Assembly: GCA_025060675.1 (NCBI GenBank)
Contig: JANXBI010000024.1
Coordinates: 1-64,000, forward strand
Reading direction: 5' to 3'
Source: Candidatus Caldatribacterium sp.
Lineage (GTDB): Bacteria; Atribacterota; Atribacteria; Atribacterales; Caldatribacteriaceae
Length of the DNA: 64,000 bases
Both the position numbers and the translations under genes were made by a program. The notes below the pieces were generated by a model, which did not search any database, was not told where the DNA came from, and was given only the letters and a program-made list of their open reading frames with translations. Positions 9,164 to 17,020 of the stretch are shown piece by piece (the stretch's first letter is position 1; every line of letters starts with the position of its first letter).

Positions 9164-10170
9164 CACCTGTATCGTATACGAGGGTCGAAAAAGGGGTAGA
9201 GGAGGTCTACACAGAGGACAACCGCACTGATGAAGAGGATCGAGAACGTCGTAATGGCCATAATCAGGTTGTAGTCCCCCTTTAGGATCGCATTGTAAAG
9301 GAGTGTGCCCATCCCGGGGTACGAAAAGACGATTTCCACAACGAGCATACCTCCAAACACCTGTCCCACCATGAGGGCCAGTTGCGTTATCTGAGGAAGC
9401 ATGGCATTGGGAATGACATAGTGCGCGACAATCCGGTACTCGTGAACGCCACTGAGTTTTGCGTACTCCACAAAAGCCTCTCTTGTGAGGTTTTGTGTGA
9501 GGAGTTTCATTTGCTGAAACCACATGGCGCTGCCAAGGAGGATGGTGGTGAGGGCCGGCAAAAAGGAATGACGAAGCACTTCGACGATGAAGAGCCAACC
9601 GAAAGGCGTTTGCTTTCCAAAGAGAAGTCCCCTTCCCACTGGAAAGACCTGCCACACGTATCCAAAAAGGATGAGGAGGAGAAGTCCCACAAGATAGTGG
9701 GGAAGGGGACGTAAAAAGGTCAAAGCGCTTTCGAGAATCCTTGACCAGTATTTTCCTGCGAAGTATCCAGCCGTACTGCCGAGGAGGTTGCCAAGAATCC
9801 ACTGGAGGCAAGTTGTGGTGAAGAAGAGAAAGACCGTCCAGGGAAGATAGGTACGAATAAGTTCAAGAACAGGGGTGGGAAACTGGAAAAGTGAAGGCCC
9901 AAAATCAAAGGTGAAAATTCGTCGCCACAGCAACAAGTACTGTTGGGTGAGCGTGCCTTCAAGGCCGTAGAGCTCCCGAAGGCTTTGGATTGTACGTTCT
10001 AAGGCTTTTGGATCCATTGTTCTTCCCCAGGCCTGGAGTTGGCCGATAATCTCAAGCACCGGGTCCTTAGGTGCGAAACGGGTAATGAAGAAAACGGCAG
10101 TAATGCCACAGAATACGACAAGAACATGCTGTAGAAGGCGTGGGAGAAGGTATTGCCGTGTGAATCCCAA
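9163..10170 (-). CDS. ABC transporter permease, DppB/OppB-like (set 2)
   Basis: A 335-residue permease. I place the start at TTG 10170 (TTG GGA TTC ACA CGG), because GGGGGG lies 6 bases upstream. The resulting protein has the same length as the set-1 DppB, with matching starts (FTRQYLLPRLLQ against FVREYLLPRVFQ). Upstream in-frame sequence runs into a hairpin and the end of the binding-protein gene and is not coding. The C-terminus is PFFDPRIRYR. This set has no ATPase genes of its own and probably shares those at 1-1166. Confidence 0.88.
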   Translation of the reverse strand: MGFTRQYLLPRLLQHVLVVFCGITAVFFITRFAPKDPVLEIIGQLQAWGRTMDPKALERTIQSLRELYGLEGTLTQQYLLLWRRIFTFDFGPSLFQFPTPVLELIRTYLPWTVFLFFTTTCLQWILGNLLGSTAGYFAGKYWSRILESALTFLRPLPHYLVGLLLLILFGYVWQVFPVGRGLLFGKQTPFGWLFIVEVLRHSFLPALTTILLGSAMWFQQMKLLTQNLTREAFVEYAKLSGVHEYRIVAHYVIPNAMLPQITQLALMVGQVFGGMLVVEIVFSYPGMGTLLYNAILKGDYNLIMAITTFSILFISAVVLCVDLLYPFFDPRIRYR

Positions 10171-10185
10171 AAAAATCCCCCCTTT

Positions 10186-10217
10186 GAATACCCTGTCCCA
10201 TTCGGGACAGGGTATTC
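10186..10217 (-). terminator. Hairpin between binding-protein gene and permeases (set 2)
   Basis: A perfect 14-bp inverted repeat (GAATACCCTGTCCC with GGGACAGGGTATTC) and a 4-base loop, starting 2 bases past the binding-protein stop. The transcript downstream carries a U7 run that also overlaps the TTG start of the permease. This is a strong candidate for an attenuating terminator that keeps permease expression below that of the binding protein. Confidence 0.75.
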
Positions 10218-10219
10218 CC

Positions 10220-12106
10220 TTAGTGTTTTTCTTTGAGGAAGGGGAGCATGTATTTGAAGTTTGGCCAATCAGCGCTGATTTGGCAGTATGTATTTTCTGC
10301 TCCTGGCCATCCCTGCCAGAAAGCTTCGTTCCAGACCTGGTAGACGACGTTGCCAAAGGTGGGAACAGTAGGCATTTCTTCAACGAGGATCTTAAGCCCT
10401 TCTATGCCAAGTGTTTGAAGCGTTGCCTTATCGTTGGGGTCCACAAGCTGAAATCTCTTCAAAAGGTCATCGATACGAGCATCGGACCAACGAGAGAAAT
10501 TCCAAGCTGGAATCCACTCGCCAATGGGACGCAGGTATACGGAGTTCCAGCTGTTGAAGCAGTCATAGAGGTCCCCAGTAACGCCTTCCTGCTCATGAGC
10601 GACAACTCCTGTGGTGACCTGAAACTGGCCATGCCTTTGGAGGTTGGCGTAATCCTCAGAGTACGTGATGGTTACGTCGATGCCAAACTGCTTCCATTGT
10701 TCGGAAGCGGCAAGGGCGTTTCTTGGTCCATATCCCTCAAGGATTGGGGCGGTAAGGATTTCAATCTTCCAAGGAGAGCCGTCCGGCAAGTGCCATTTTC
10801 CTCTCTCGTCTTTTCGGAATCCCTCTCGTAGGAGGAGCTTTTCGGCCACATCTGGAGCATGTTTCCACCAACCAATGCCAAAGAACTCCTCTAAGACAGC
10901 ATCGTTCTCGGGAACTGGATGACCGGCCTTTCGGGCTGCTTCCCTAAGCCGATGAGGTACATCGGGATCAAAAGGACGGAATTTTTCTCCTCCCCCGAGG
11001 TCGAGCTCAAAGGTTTTTAGCCACTCTTTGAGAGGTTCTATGAACATCGCGCGGTAGAGGGGGGTTGGGGGGACATGGAGGGCAATCGGGATAGCCATCA
11101 TATCAGCCGCAATGGTCATGAACTCCACAATGTCAATGGCAAGCACCAATGCCCAGCGGACGTTTCGAGAATTGAATGGTGGGTGCATGGTGTTGAAAAT
11201 GATCCCTGTAGGGCATGGATCCGTCGATGTGGCAACCCAAGGCCATTCTTTGCGCCATGGACGTGTGGTTGTGCCTCTCTCAAGGACTGCCTGGAATCCC
11301 TGGGGGGAGAAGATTGCACTGTCTAGTTCGTTGCGGAGCATTGCTAAAATTTTTGCTTCTTCCGTGTCGAAATGTTGGAAAATGACGAACTCTGGTTTCG
11401 GTTCTCCATACAGCATTCCCGTTGGAGTGCGGGCCCAGTCATCGCGTTTACGCCACGCTGTCCAGTATCCGGCAGGATCATAGTCGTACAGAACGTAAGG
11501 GCCTGAACTCACAGGAGGATTGAAGGTAAAAGTGGTTACGTCTTCTACCTTTTCGAAAATGTGTTTTGGCATAACCCAGAGCGAACCCCAGTCATCGAGG
11601 AAATGCATGTGGAAGCGAGGATTCGGCTTTTTCAGGGTGATGGTGACTGTGTATGTATCGATTTTCTCTACGTCCTCGACTTCTTCGGCTATGGCTGCGT
11701 GGAAGTTCAGTCCTTCGGTATGCTTGTGCAGCTTGATGGTATAGACGAGATCATCAGCAGTAATGGGGACACCATCGCTCCAATAGCATCCTTCCCGGAG
11801 TTTAATGGTGAGCTTAGTAAAATCTTCATTGTACATGGGGGGCTCAGCAGCGAGGCCGGCAATAATTTTCCCCGTTGCAGCATCAGCTGTCCACAGGGAT
11901 TCATTCATGAGTTGCTGCATTCCCCGATCACGCCACTTCCAGCCTACCCACTCGTTGAAGTTATCAGGGGAACCAACTCGCCCAGTTACGGTCGCGGCAA
12001 TGATCGTCTTTTCTCGCGGTATGTTTGGGGGGAGTTGCGCAGAGAGTGAACCGCCACAAATCACCACAAAGGCGGCTATACTAAGACCCACCAAGGTCCA
12101 CCGCAT
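10220..12106 (-). CDS. Family-5 extracellular solute-binding protein (set 2), oligosaccharide-type
   Basis: A 628-residue SBP_bac_5 protein with a cleavable signal peptide (to about residue 23, GGSLSA then QLPP). ATG at 12106 has GAAGGAGGTGG upstream. Paralogue of the set-1 binding protein; shared features include AEPPxYNEDFTxLTIKLREG and the preceding GKL/GEPKPE loops. It lies 83 bases downstream of lacI on the same strand and is followed by two permeases and alpha-fucosidase. Likely delivers an oligosaccharide related to that of set 1, perhaps a fucosylated form. No separate promoter is obvious in the gap behind lacI. Confidence 0.88.
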   Translation of the reverse strand: MRWTLVGLSIAAFVVICGGSLSAQLPPNIPREKTIIAATVTGRVGSPDNFNEWVGWKWRDRGMQQLMNESLWTADAATGKIIAGLAAEPPMYNEDFTKLTIKLREGCYWSDGVPITADDLVYTIKLHKHTEGLNFHAAIAEEVEDVEKIDTYTVTITLKKPNPRFHMHFLDDWGSLWVMPKHIFEKVEDVTTFTFNPPVSSGPYVLYDYDPAGYWTAWRKRDDWARTPTGMLYGEPKPEFVIFQHFDTEEAKILAMLRNELDSAIFSPQGFQAVLERGTTTRPWRKEWPWVATSTDPCPTGIIFNTMHPPFNSRNVRWALVLAIDIVEFMTIAADMMAIPIALHVPPTPLYRAMFIEPLKEWLKTFELDLGGGEKFRPFDPDVPHRLREAARKAGHPVPENDAVLEEFFGIGWWKHAPDVAEKLLLREGFRKDERGKWHLPDGSPWKIEILTAPILEGYGPRNALAASEQWKQFGIDVTITYSEDYANLQRHGQFQVTTGVVAHEQEGVTGDLYDCFNSWNSVYLRPIGEWIPAWNFSRWSDARIDDLLKRFQLVDPNDKATLQTLGIEGLKILVEEMPTVPTFGNVVYQVWNEAFWQGWPGAENTYCQISADWPNFKYMLPFLKEKH

Positions 12107-12188
12107 CTTTCCACCTCCTTCATTCTTTGTGGACCCTTAGCGCCTAACATAAGTCGCTTTGGCATTCATCCATACCCCTCTCACCCCC

Positions 12189-13202
12189 TTATAAGGGTTT
12201 TGTCGAAGCTTGAACGAAGAGGGTGGGTGCAAAAAGCTCTTGGGAGGGGACAGAGGAAGTGCCTTGAATGCGTGAAAGAAGAAGCATAGCAGCCTTTTTC
12301 CCCATTTCGTAGTTTGGGATAAGCATCGTGGTGAGCCTCGGGACGGTAAAGGAGGCGTATGCCCCGTCAAACCCCATGATGGATATATCCTGGGGAATGG
12401 CAAGTCCTCTTTCGTGCACTGCCTCAAGAGCTCCAAGGGCAAGAGAGTCGCTGTGAGCGAAGATAGCAGTGATGGGAATTCCTTTGTCGAGGAATGCACG
12501 GACTATGGCATATCCATCTCGGGGTGAGAAGCTAGGGGCTTTCAGGATGAGGTGCTCACTGGAATTGCCAGCCTCCTCCATTGCCTTGCGATATCCCTCT
12601 TCCCGAAGCATGCTCGTTGTACTTCGCACAACTCCCAGAGAAAGGATGCGTTGATGTCCTATCGAAAGGAGGTATCGCGTTGCCTCGTACCCTCCTTGGA
12701 CATCATCAACAAGGATGGCGTCCACCCCCGGAATATCTCGAGGGGAGTGGACGATAACCGTAGGAATGCCTATGCTTTGGAGAAAGGAGACAGCCTCCTT
12801 AACTCGCTCGCTATGCCAAGCGCTTATGATGATTCCCCGAGGATGGTTTTCAAGGAGGCTCGCAAGATGCTTCGAGAGCTTTATATCAGAAAAGCGCGTG
12901 TTGTATATAAACACATCGTATGAAACTTCTTCCATGACATCTTGAATACCTCGGACTACCTTGGCGAAAATGGGGTTGTCGATATCTGGGACAAGATAGG
13001 CAACGGTAAAACTTTCCTGTTTTTTCAGGCTTCGAGCGAGGCGATTCGGAAAGTACTGAAGTTCTTGCATGGCCCTGAGAACCCTCTGGGTGAGCTCTTC
13101 ACTCACAAAGCCACTTTGATTCATCACCCGAGAGACGGTCGCTGTGGAAACACCCGCACGACAGGCTACTTCCCGAATAGTGACTCGCTTTCTGGATCGC
13201 AT
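12189..13202 (-). CDS. LacI/GalR-family transcriptional repressor of the oligosaccharide cluster
   Basis: A 337-residue regulator. The N-terminal helix-turn-helix and hinge are TIREVACRAGVSTATVSRVM and about residues 40-60. The rest is a periplasmic-binding-protein-like effector domain (VAYLVPDIDNPIFA, GFDGAYAS). ATG at 13202 is preceded by AAAGGA. A GTAAACGTTTAC palindrome lies between its own promoter and start, so autoregulation is likely. The same operator precedes the set-1 operon, making this the probable local regulator of both transporters and both glycosidases. The inducer, probably a galactose- or fucose-containing sugar, cannot be read from sequence. Confidence 0.92.
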   Translation of the reverse strand: MRSRKRVTIREVACRAGVSTATVSRVMNQSGFVSEELTQRVLRAMQELQYFPNRLARSLKKQESFTVAYLVPDIDNPIFAKVVRGIQDVMEEVSYDVFIYNTRFSDIKLSKHLASLLENHPRGIIISAWHSERVKEAVSFLQSIGIPTVIVHSPRDIPGVDAILVDDVQGGYEATRYLLSIGHQRILSLGVVRSTTSMLREEGYRKAMEEAGNSSEHLILKAPSFSPRDGYAIVRAFLDKGIPITAIFAHSDSLALGALEAVHERGLAIPQDISIMGFDGAYASFTVPRLTTMLIPNYEMGKKAAMLLLSRIQGTSSVPSQELFAPTLFVQASTKPL

Positions 13203-13217
13203 GATAGTATCCTTTAT

Positions 13218-13229
13218 GTAAACGTTTAC
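13218..13229 (-). promoter_or_regulatory. LacI-family operator (copy 2)
   Basis: GTAAACGTTTAC, identical to copy 1, 8 bases downstream of the lacI -10 box and 15 bases before the lacI start. It would allow autorepression and control of the downstream set-2 genes if they are read through from lacI. Confidence 0.8.
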
Positions 13230-13237
13230 CTACTATA

Positions 13238-13266
13238 AGGATAACCATTCCCTTTTCCGTTGTCAA
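13238..13266 (-). promoter_or_regulatory. Promoter of lacI
   Basis: Minus-strand TTGACA (13266-13261), a 17-base spacer, then TATCCT (13243-13238, 4 of 6 to consensus). Perfect -35 and ideal spacing. The operator follows immediately. Confidence 0.65.
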
Positions 13267-13278
13267 CCGACCCTTGTG

Positions 13279-13307
13279 TTGTGCAGCCCAGCAAAAAGGC
13301 ATACAAT
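13279..13307 (+). promoter_or_regulatory. Divergent promoter for the gene at 13329
   Basis: TTGTGC (13279-13284), a 17-base spacer and TACAAT (13302-13307). The -10 is good, the -35 weak. It lies back-to-back with the lacI promoter without overlapping the operator, so co-regulation by LacI is not evident. Confidence 0.45.
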
Positions 13308-13328
13308 AGGTAGAGGAGGTACGATGCT

Positions 13329-14165
13329 GTGGTTTTGGGATGGCGCTTACTCAGTGTCGTCGGTGCGCTTGTGGCGTTTTGGGTTTCACAAGGTCTTGCG
13401 CAATACATCTCAGTGCCCCAGGAAGCAGAAGTCCTTGTGCTCTCTGGCCTTACCATCGAGAAGGGAAAGGTTTGTCTGCGAGTGCCCTCAAAAGGGTGCG
13501 TGAGGAGGGGTGACATCGTTGCTCAGGTTGTTAGGGAAACGCAGCAAGATGGCATACTTCACTGCGTCGTAACCTTTCTCTGGAAAGTTCAAGACTTATG
13601 GAACGGCGCTGGAGAGGTGGTCATCTCTTTTGACCTGAGAGAGGATCTTCACCTTGACATACCCTGCGCCATTTCGGTTACTCATCCGGTACGGTGTTTG
13701 GTGGCACCCCAGCATCCGATGCTTGTCCAGGATCTCATCAGGGCTACGATTTTTGCTCTTGAGTCAGAAATAAAGCGGTATACAGAGAGGGATGATGGGG
13801 GCCAGAAGGAGAAGGTTGTCCTTCTCTCCAAAGAGCTTGAGCGTTTTAAGAGCATGTCCCCTGCTGAATACCGTCTCTCTGGAGAAGAGGTGGTCAATCT
13901 TAAAAAGTTCGGTGTGCTTATGCCTCCTCAGTTGCAGGAAGTCGAGGTGCTTGCCCCACCCCAGAAGCTTGGGGATATTCTTGAGGTTGTTGGAATGACC
14001 CGTTCTGGTCCCTTCTACCATGTGGCTGGAATACGGGGCGGTACGTTTTCACACTTTCTGCCCTCTCGGCGCTACCGCATGACTTTGTACTTGGTCTTCC
14101 GTCGAGAGTATTTTGCCTTCATTCCGAACTACTACGTGTACATTGCCGACTGGGAGGAAATGTAA
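13329..14165 (+). CDS. Secreted protein of unknown function
   Basis: A 278-residue protein that I do not recognise. It has an N-terminal signal peptide (about 1-24, ending GLA before QYISVP) and no other membrane segment. The mature part has alternating beta-rich stretches and a charged central helix at about 140-170. GTG at 13329 has GGAGG nine bases upstream. An ATG five bases earlier is better spaced for that site but is in another frame that closes without resembling a protein. The gene is divergent from lacI and followed by degraded sequence. Its role in sugar use is possible but unsupported. Confidence 0.6.
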   Translation: MVLGWRLLSVVGALVAFWVSQGLAQYISVPQEAEVLVLSGLTIEKGKVCLRVPSKGCVRRGDIVAQVVRETQQDGILHCVVTFLWKVQDLWNGAGEVVISFDLREDLHLDIPCAISVTHPVRCLVAPQHPMLVQDLIRATIFALESEIKRYTERDDGGQKEKVVLLSKELERFKSMSPAEYRLSGEEVVNLKKFGVLMPPQLQEVEVLAPPQKLGDILEVVGMTRSGPFYHVAGIRGGTFSHFLPSRRYRMTLYLVFRREYFAFIPNYYVYIADWEEM

Positions 14166-14618
14166 AGAGATTTTTATACCTCTTTCACATTCGTGTAGCC
14201 TTCTTTCAGTGGAGTAACGCAAAGCGTTCAGGAGAGATTGCCCAAGTGTCTTGGTCGTGGTTGTTCCCATATCCCTGTGTTGCTTCCTTGCCCCTTTTGG
14301 GTTTCTGTAACTTTCCCCCAAAACTCAGTCAGGATAAGAAGCAGCTTACCGCAGAAGGGTAGTCGCGGATGGGTTCATCTTCCTGGGGGGGAAGTGCGTC
14401 TGGTACTAGAGCGGTCTTCCAAGGGCTCGAAGCGGTGCACGCTCCCAGGCGTGGCGGGAGGTAGCCTTGAAGTTCCCAAGATTACCTTTGAGGGGAGAAG
14501 AGTACGCCCTCACGGTAGGCTCAAGTGTTTGTTTCCTCTACCCTGGGTCTTGTCCTTTGCTTCATGGAGCGGTTGAGGTTTTCCCTTTGCCATCACTTTC
14601 TGAAAAGGAGGAAAGAGC
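14166..14618 (+). other. Intergenic stretch, probably degraded coding sequence
   Basis: About 450 bases between the secreted protein and the broken ABC ATPase. Short open frames exist in two phases but none has a start with a ribosome site or a recognisable domain. Given the frameshifted gene that follows, this may be the decayed remainder of a transporter operon. An AAAGGAGG at about 14605 belongs to the pseudogene start. Confidence 0.4.
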
Positions 14619-15358
14619 ATGCCCTATTTTGAGGTGCGGGGCATTACGAGGTTCTTTGGAGAGTGACGGATACTTTGGCTGCACCATTACCGTTGAAGAA
14701 GGAATGTTCGTAACCCTTTTCGGTCCTTTAGGATGTGGAAAGACGACGGTACTGCGTATTATCGCTGATCTTGAAAAAACCTGATGCGGGGCGAGTGTAT
14801 CTTGGGGGTGTCGATATCACCTCATGGCCTCCTTGCAAGCGGAATATTGCCAGAGTTTTCCAGTCGTATACTCTTTTCCCCAACCTCACCGTTTTTGGCA
14901 ACGTTGCCTTTGGGCTTTGGGCCTGTGGGATGGACGCACGTACCGCAAGGCATACTGTTTTTGAGATTCTCGAGCTTGTGGGGCTTTCTGGATTTGAACG
15001 CTGTTTCCCGCATGAACTCTCTGGAAATCAGCAAAGGCAGGTTGTCCTGGCACGGGCTCTGGCGTCAAAGCCGAAAGTCTTACTCCTTGATGAACCTCTT
15101 TCTGCAGTGGATACGGCTTTTCGAATGCCATTTCAAGAGAAACTCCATAGGATGCAACAGAGATTTGGTATCGCTGCTCTTCTTGCCACCCATAACCTAA
15201 AGGAGGCATCCTCTGTTTCAGACCGCATTGTGGTCATGCACGCTGGAAAGGTAGAACAAGAAGGTACGCCTGAGGAAATCTCTCTATACCTTGTGAATCA
15301 TCCTGCTACCTCATCGGTTGCTTTCGCACCCTGCCTCTCACACAGGATGTCCCCTTAA
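14619..15358 (+). pseudogene. Frameshifted ABC transporter ATPase (PotA/FbpC/ModC class)
   Basis: An ATPase split over three frames. Frame one begins at ATG 14619 behind AAAGGAGG ([14 protein letters not shown]) and stops at TGA 14664. Frame two carries [13 protein letters not shown] and Walker [10 protein letters not shown] and stops at 14784. Frame three carries Q-loop FQSYTLFPN, signature ELSGNQQRQ, Walker B LLLDEPLSAVD and switch ATHN. The second shift is at A6 (14774-14779); one A fewer would rejoin EKPDAG. Signature and switch are also off consensus (SGGQ, THD) and the C-terminal TOBE region is missing. Together this suggests genuine decay rather than sequencing error alone. Confidence 0.8.
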
Positions 15359-15571
15359 GGAAATGCCTATTCCAGGAGCTCTTGCCATACCCCTTCTGGT
15401 GTTCCTCAAGGGTGAGCGCAGGGTAGCTTTCTGCACCTACTTGACATCCTTGAGCTCATAGGGATTCGTCTTACCCTAGAGGGCGTAGAGTCAGTGCTCT
15501 CCGAAGTATACCGTTCGTTCACTGGTATTCATTCCTTTTTCTGGGACGTTTAAGAGATATCGCCTCTCTCG
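15359..15571. other. Intergenic, no gene seen
   Basis: About 210 bases between the ATPase remnant and the convergent aldo/keto reductase stop. No open frame, terminator-like hairpin with U run, or repeat is convincing; it looks like further decayed sequence. Confidence 0.4.
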
Positions 15572-16735
15572 TCATTGAAGAGGCCTTGGAGGGCAACCCT
15601 TTGCCGCGAAGAACTCCTCTACGTTCCGGATCCACCCTCGGATTGGGATTTTCTGTGGACAACGTTCTTCGCAAAGCCCACATGCTATGCAATTTCCGGG
15701 GCGTTCTTCCTCCCTCAGGAAACCGAAGTACGTCCGCTTTGCCCCTTCCAAGTCCCCAAACTGGAAAACTTGGTTGTAGAGACCAAAGAGCATAGGGATT
15801 GCCACACCTTGAGGGCAGGGGAGACAGTAGTGACACGTTGTGCAGGGGATGGGGGCGGCGTCTTTGAGAAGCGCACGAACTTCTTCCAGTACGGCAATTT
15901 CTTCTTCCTTCAAGCACCCTTCTGTGGCGAAAGAGGCAGCAGCAAGGTTCTCTTGCAGTTCTTCTATGGTGCTCATGCCGCTTAAAACGGTTGTTACTTC
16001 CTTCTGGTTCCAAAGCCAAAGAAGGGCCCAAGTGGCTGGGGATCTGTGGGGATTCTGGGCTGCAAGGCGCGCTCTTGCCTTTTCGGGGAGACGGACGAGT
16101 TGTCCACCTTTGAGGGGTTCCATGACGACCACGGCAAGTCCTCGCGATGCGGCGTAACGCACGCCTTCCTGTCCTGCTTGGAAATCCACGTCGAGATAGT
16201 TGTACTGCACCTGACAGAATGCCCATGGATAGGCATCGACAATACGCTTGAAGGTGGAAAGGTCATCGTGAAAGGAGAAGCCAAGATGCCCGATGTCGCC
16301 CCGTTCCTTCACCTTTTCAGCCCACTCAAGAACGTGGTGTTTTTGGATGGTTTCCCACCGATTGCGGTCAAGGGCGTGGAGGAGGTAGAAGTCGATGTGG
16401 TCAGTTTTGAGACGGGAGAGTTGCTCCCTAAAGTACTTCTCGGGGTCCTTTTCGGAGGTAATGAGCCAAGTGGGGAGTTTTGTCGCTATTTTTGCTCTGT
16501 ACCGATACTCCCCTTCTAAGGCAAGTCCAACCACTGCCTCGCTTACCCCTTTATGGTAGGGGTAGGCGGTATCAATGTAGTTTACCCCACAATCAATGGC
16601 GTATCGGATAAGGTTCAACGCTTTTTCTCTGTCTACAGAGCTCTCATCCTGGGGATTACGTAAGGGGAGTCGCATAGCACCAAAGCTGAGAATGGAAACC
16701 TCAAAGTCCAGAGAACCAAATTTCCGGTATTGCAT
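15572..16735 (-). CDS. Aldo/keto reductase with C-terminal 4Fe-4S ferredoxin domain
   Basis: A 387-residue two-domain oxidoreductase. The N-terminal TIM barrel (about 1-280) shows the AKR tetrad as D and Y in YIDTAYPY, K in ATKLP and H in LLHALD. The C-terminal part has CTTCHYCLPCPQG and CIACGLCEERCP, a ferredoxin-type cluster region. This fusion is common in strict anaerobes, where electrons may pass between ferredoxin and a carbonyl substrate; the substrate is unknown. ATG at 16735 is chosen behind GGGAGAG; the longer in-frame extension upstream lacks conservation-like character. It stands alone, convergent with the decayed ABC gene. Confidence 0.88.
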   Translation of the reverse strand: MQYRKFGSLDFEVSILSFGAMRLPLRNPQDESSVDREKALNLIRYAIDCGVNYIDTAYPYHKGVSEAVVGLALEGEYRYRAKIATKLPTWLITSEKDPEKYFREQLSRLKTDHIDFYLLHALDRNRWETIQKHHVLEWAEKVKERGDIGHLGFSFHDDLSTFKRIVDAYPWAFCQVQYNYLDVDFQAGQEGVRYAASRGLAVVVMEPLKGGQLVRLPEKARARLAAQNPHRSPATWALLWLWNQKEVTTVLSGMSTIEELQENLAAASFATEGCLKEEEIAVLEEVRALLKDAAPIPCTTCHYCLPCPQGVAIPMLFGLYNQVFQFGDLEGAKRTYFGFLREEERPGNCIACGLCEERCPQKIPIRGWIRNVEEFFAAKGCPPRPLQ

Positions 16736-17020
16736 AGCTTTCTCTCCCTTCTTGAGGGCTGAGTAACCCCTGATTTCCCAAAGGTAGCTTGTGGGTGGAA
16801 GGGGGACTAGCGCAAACCAATCCTGGTCTTGGAATGCTTTTTCTGATAGGTATTGAACAACGACGAATTCCCAGAGAGCTTTGAAACACACCCTCTTTTA
16901 TGGAGGAATGTAGCAGATTCCCAAAGGGCTTTACAAGAGTACCGAGTTGGGATATTTCGGAATCCTTGCATACCCCCTCTTGTGGTGGCGTTCCTCGCAG
17001 GGAAGTCCATCGTAGCGGGG
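16736..17020. other. Intergenic, with a weak internal duplication
   Basis: About 285 bases between photolyase stop and reductase start. On the minus strand two diverged copies of an AAAGC(C/T)CT(T/C)TGGGAAT motif occur roughly 50 bases apart, near 16870 and 16920. No credible gene or clear promoter is visible. Confidence 0.4.

Noticed and set aside
10085..10831. Plus-strand 248-residue open frame
   Set aside because: Antisense to permease and binding-protein genes; starts inside a hairpin region.
12186..12197. Palindrome CCCTTATAAGGG at the lacI stop as an operator
   Set aside because: It overlaps the lacI stop codon, occurs once and has no promoter beside it, so it is probably chance.
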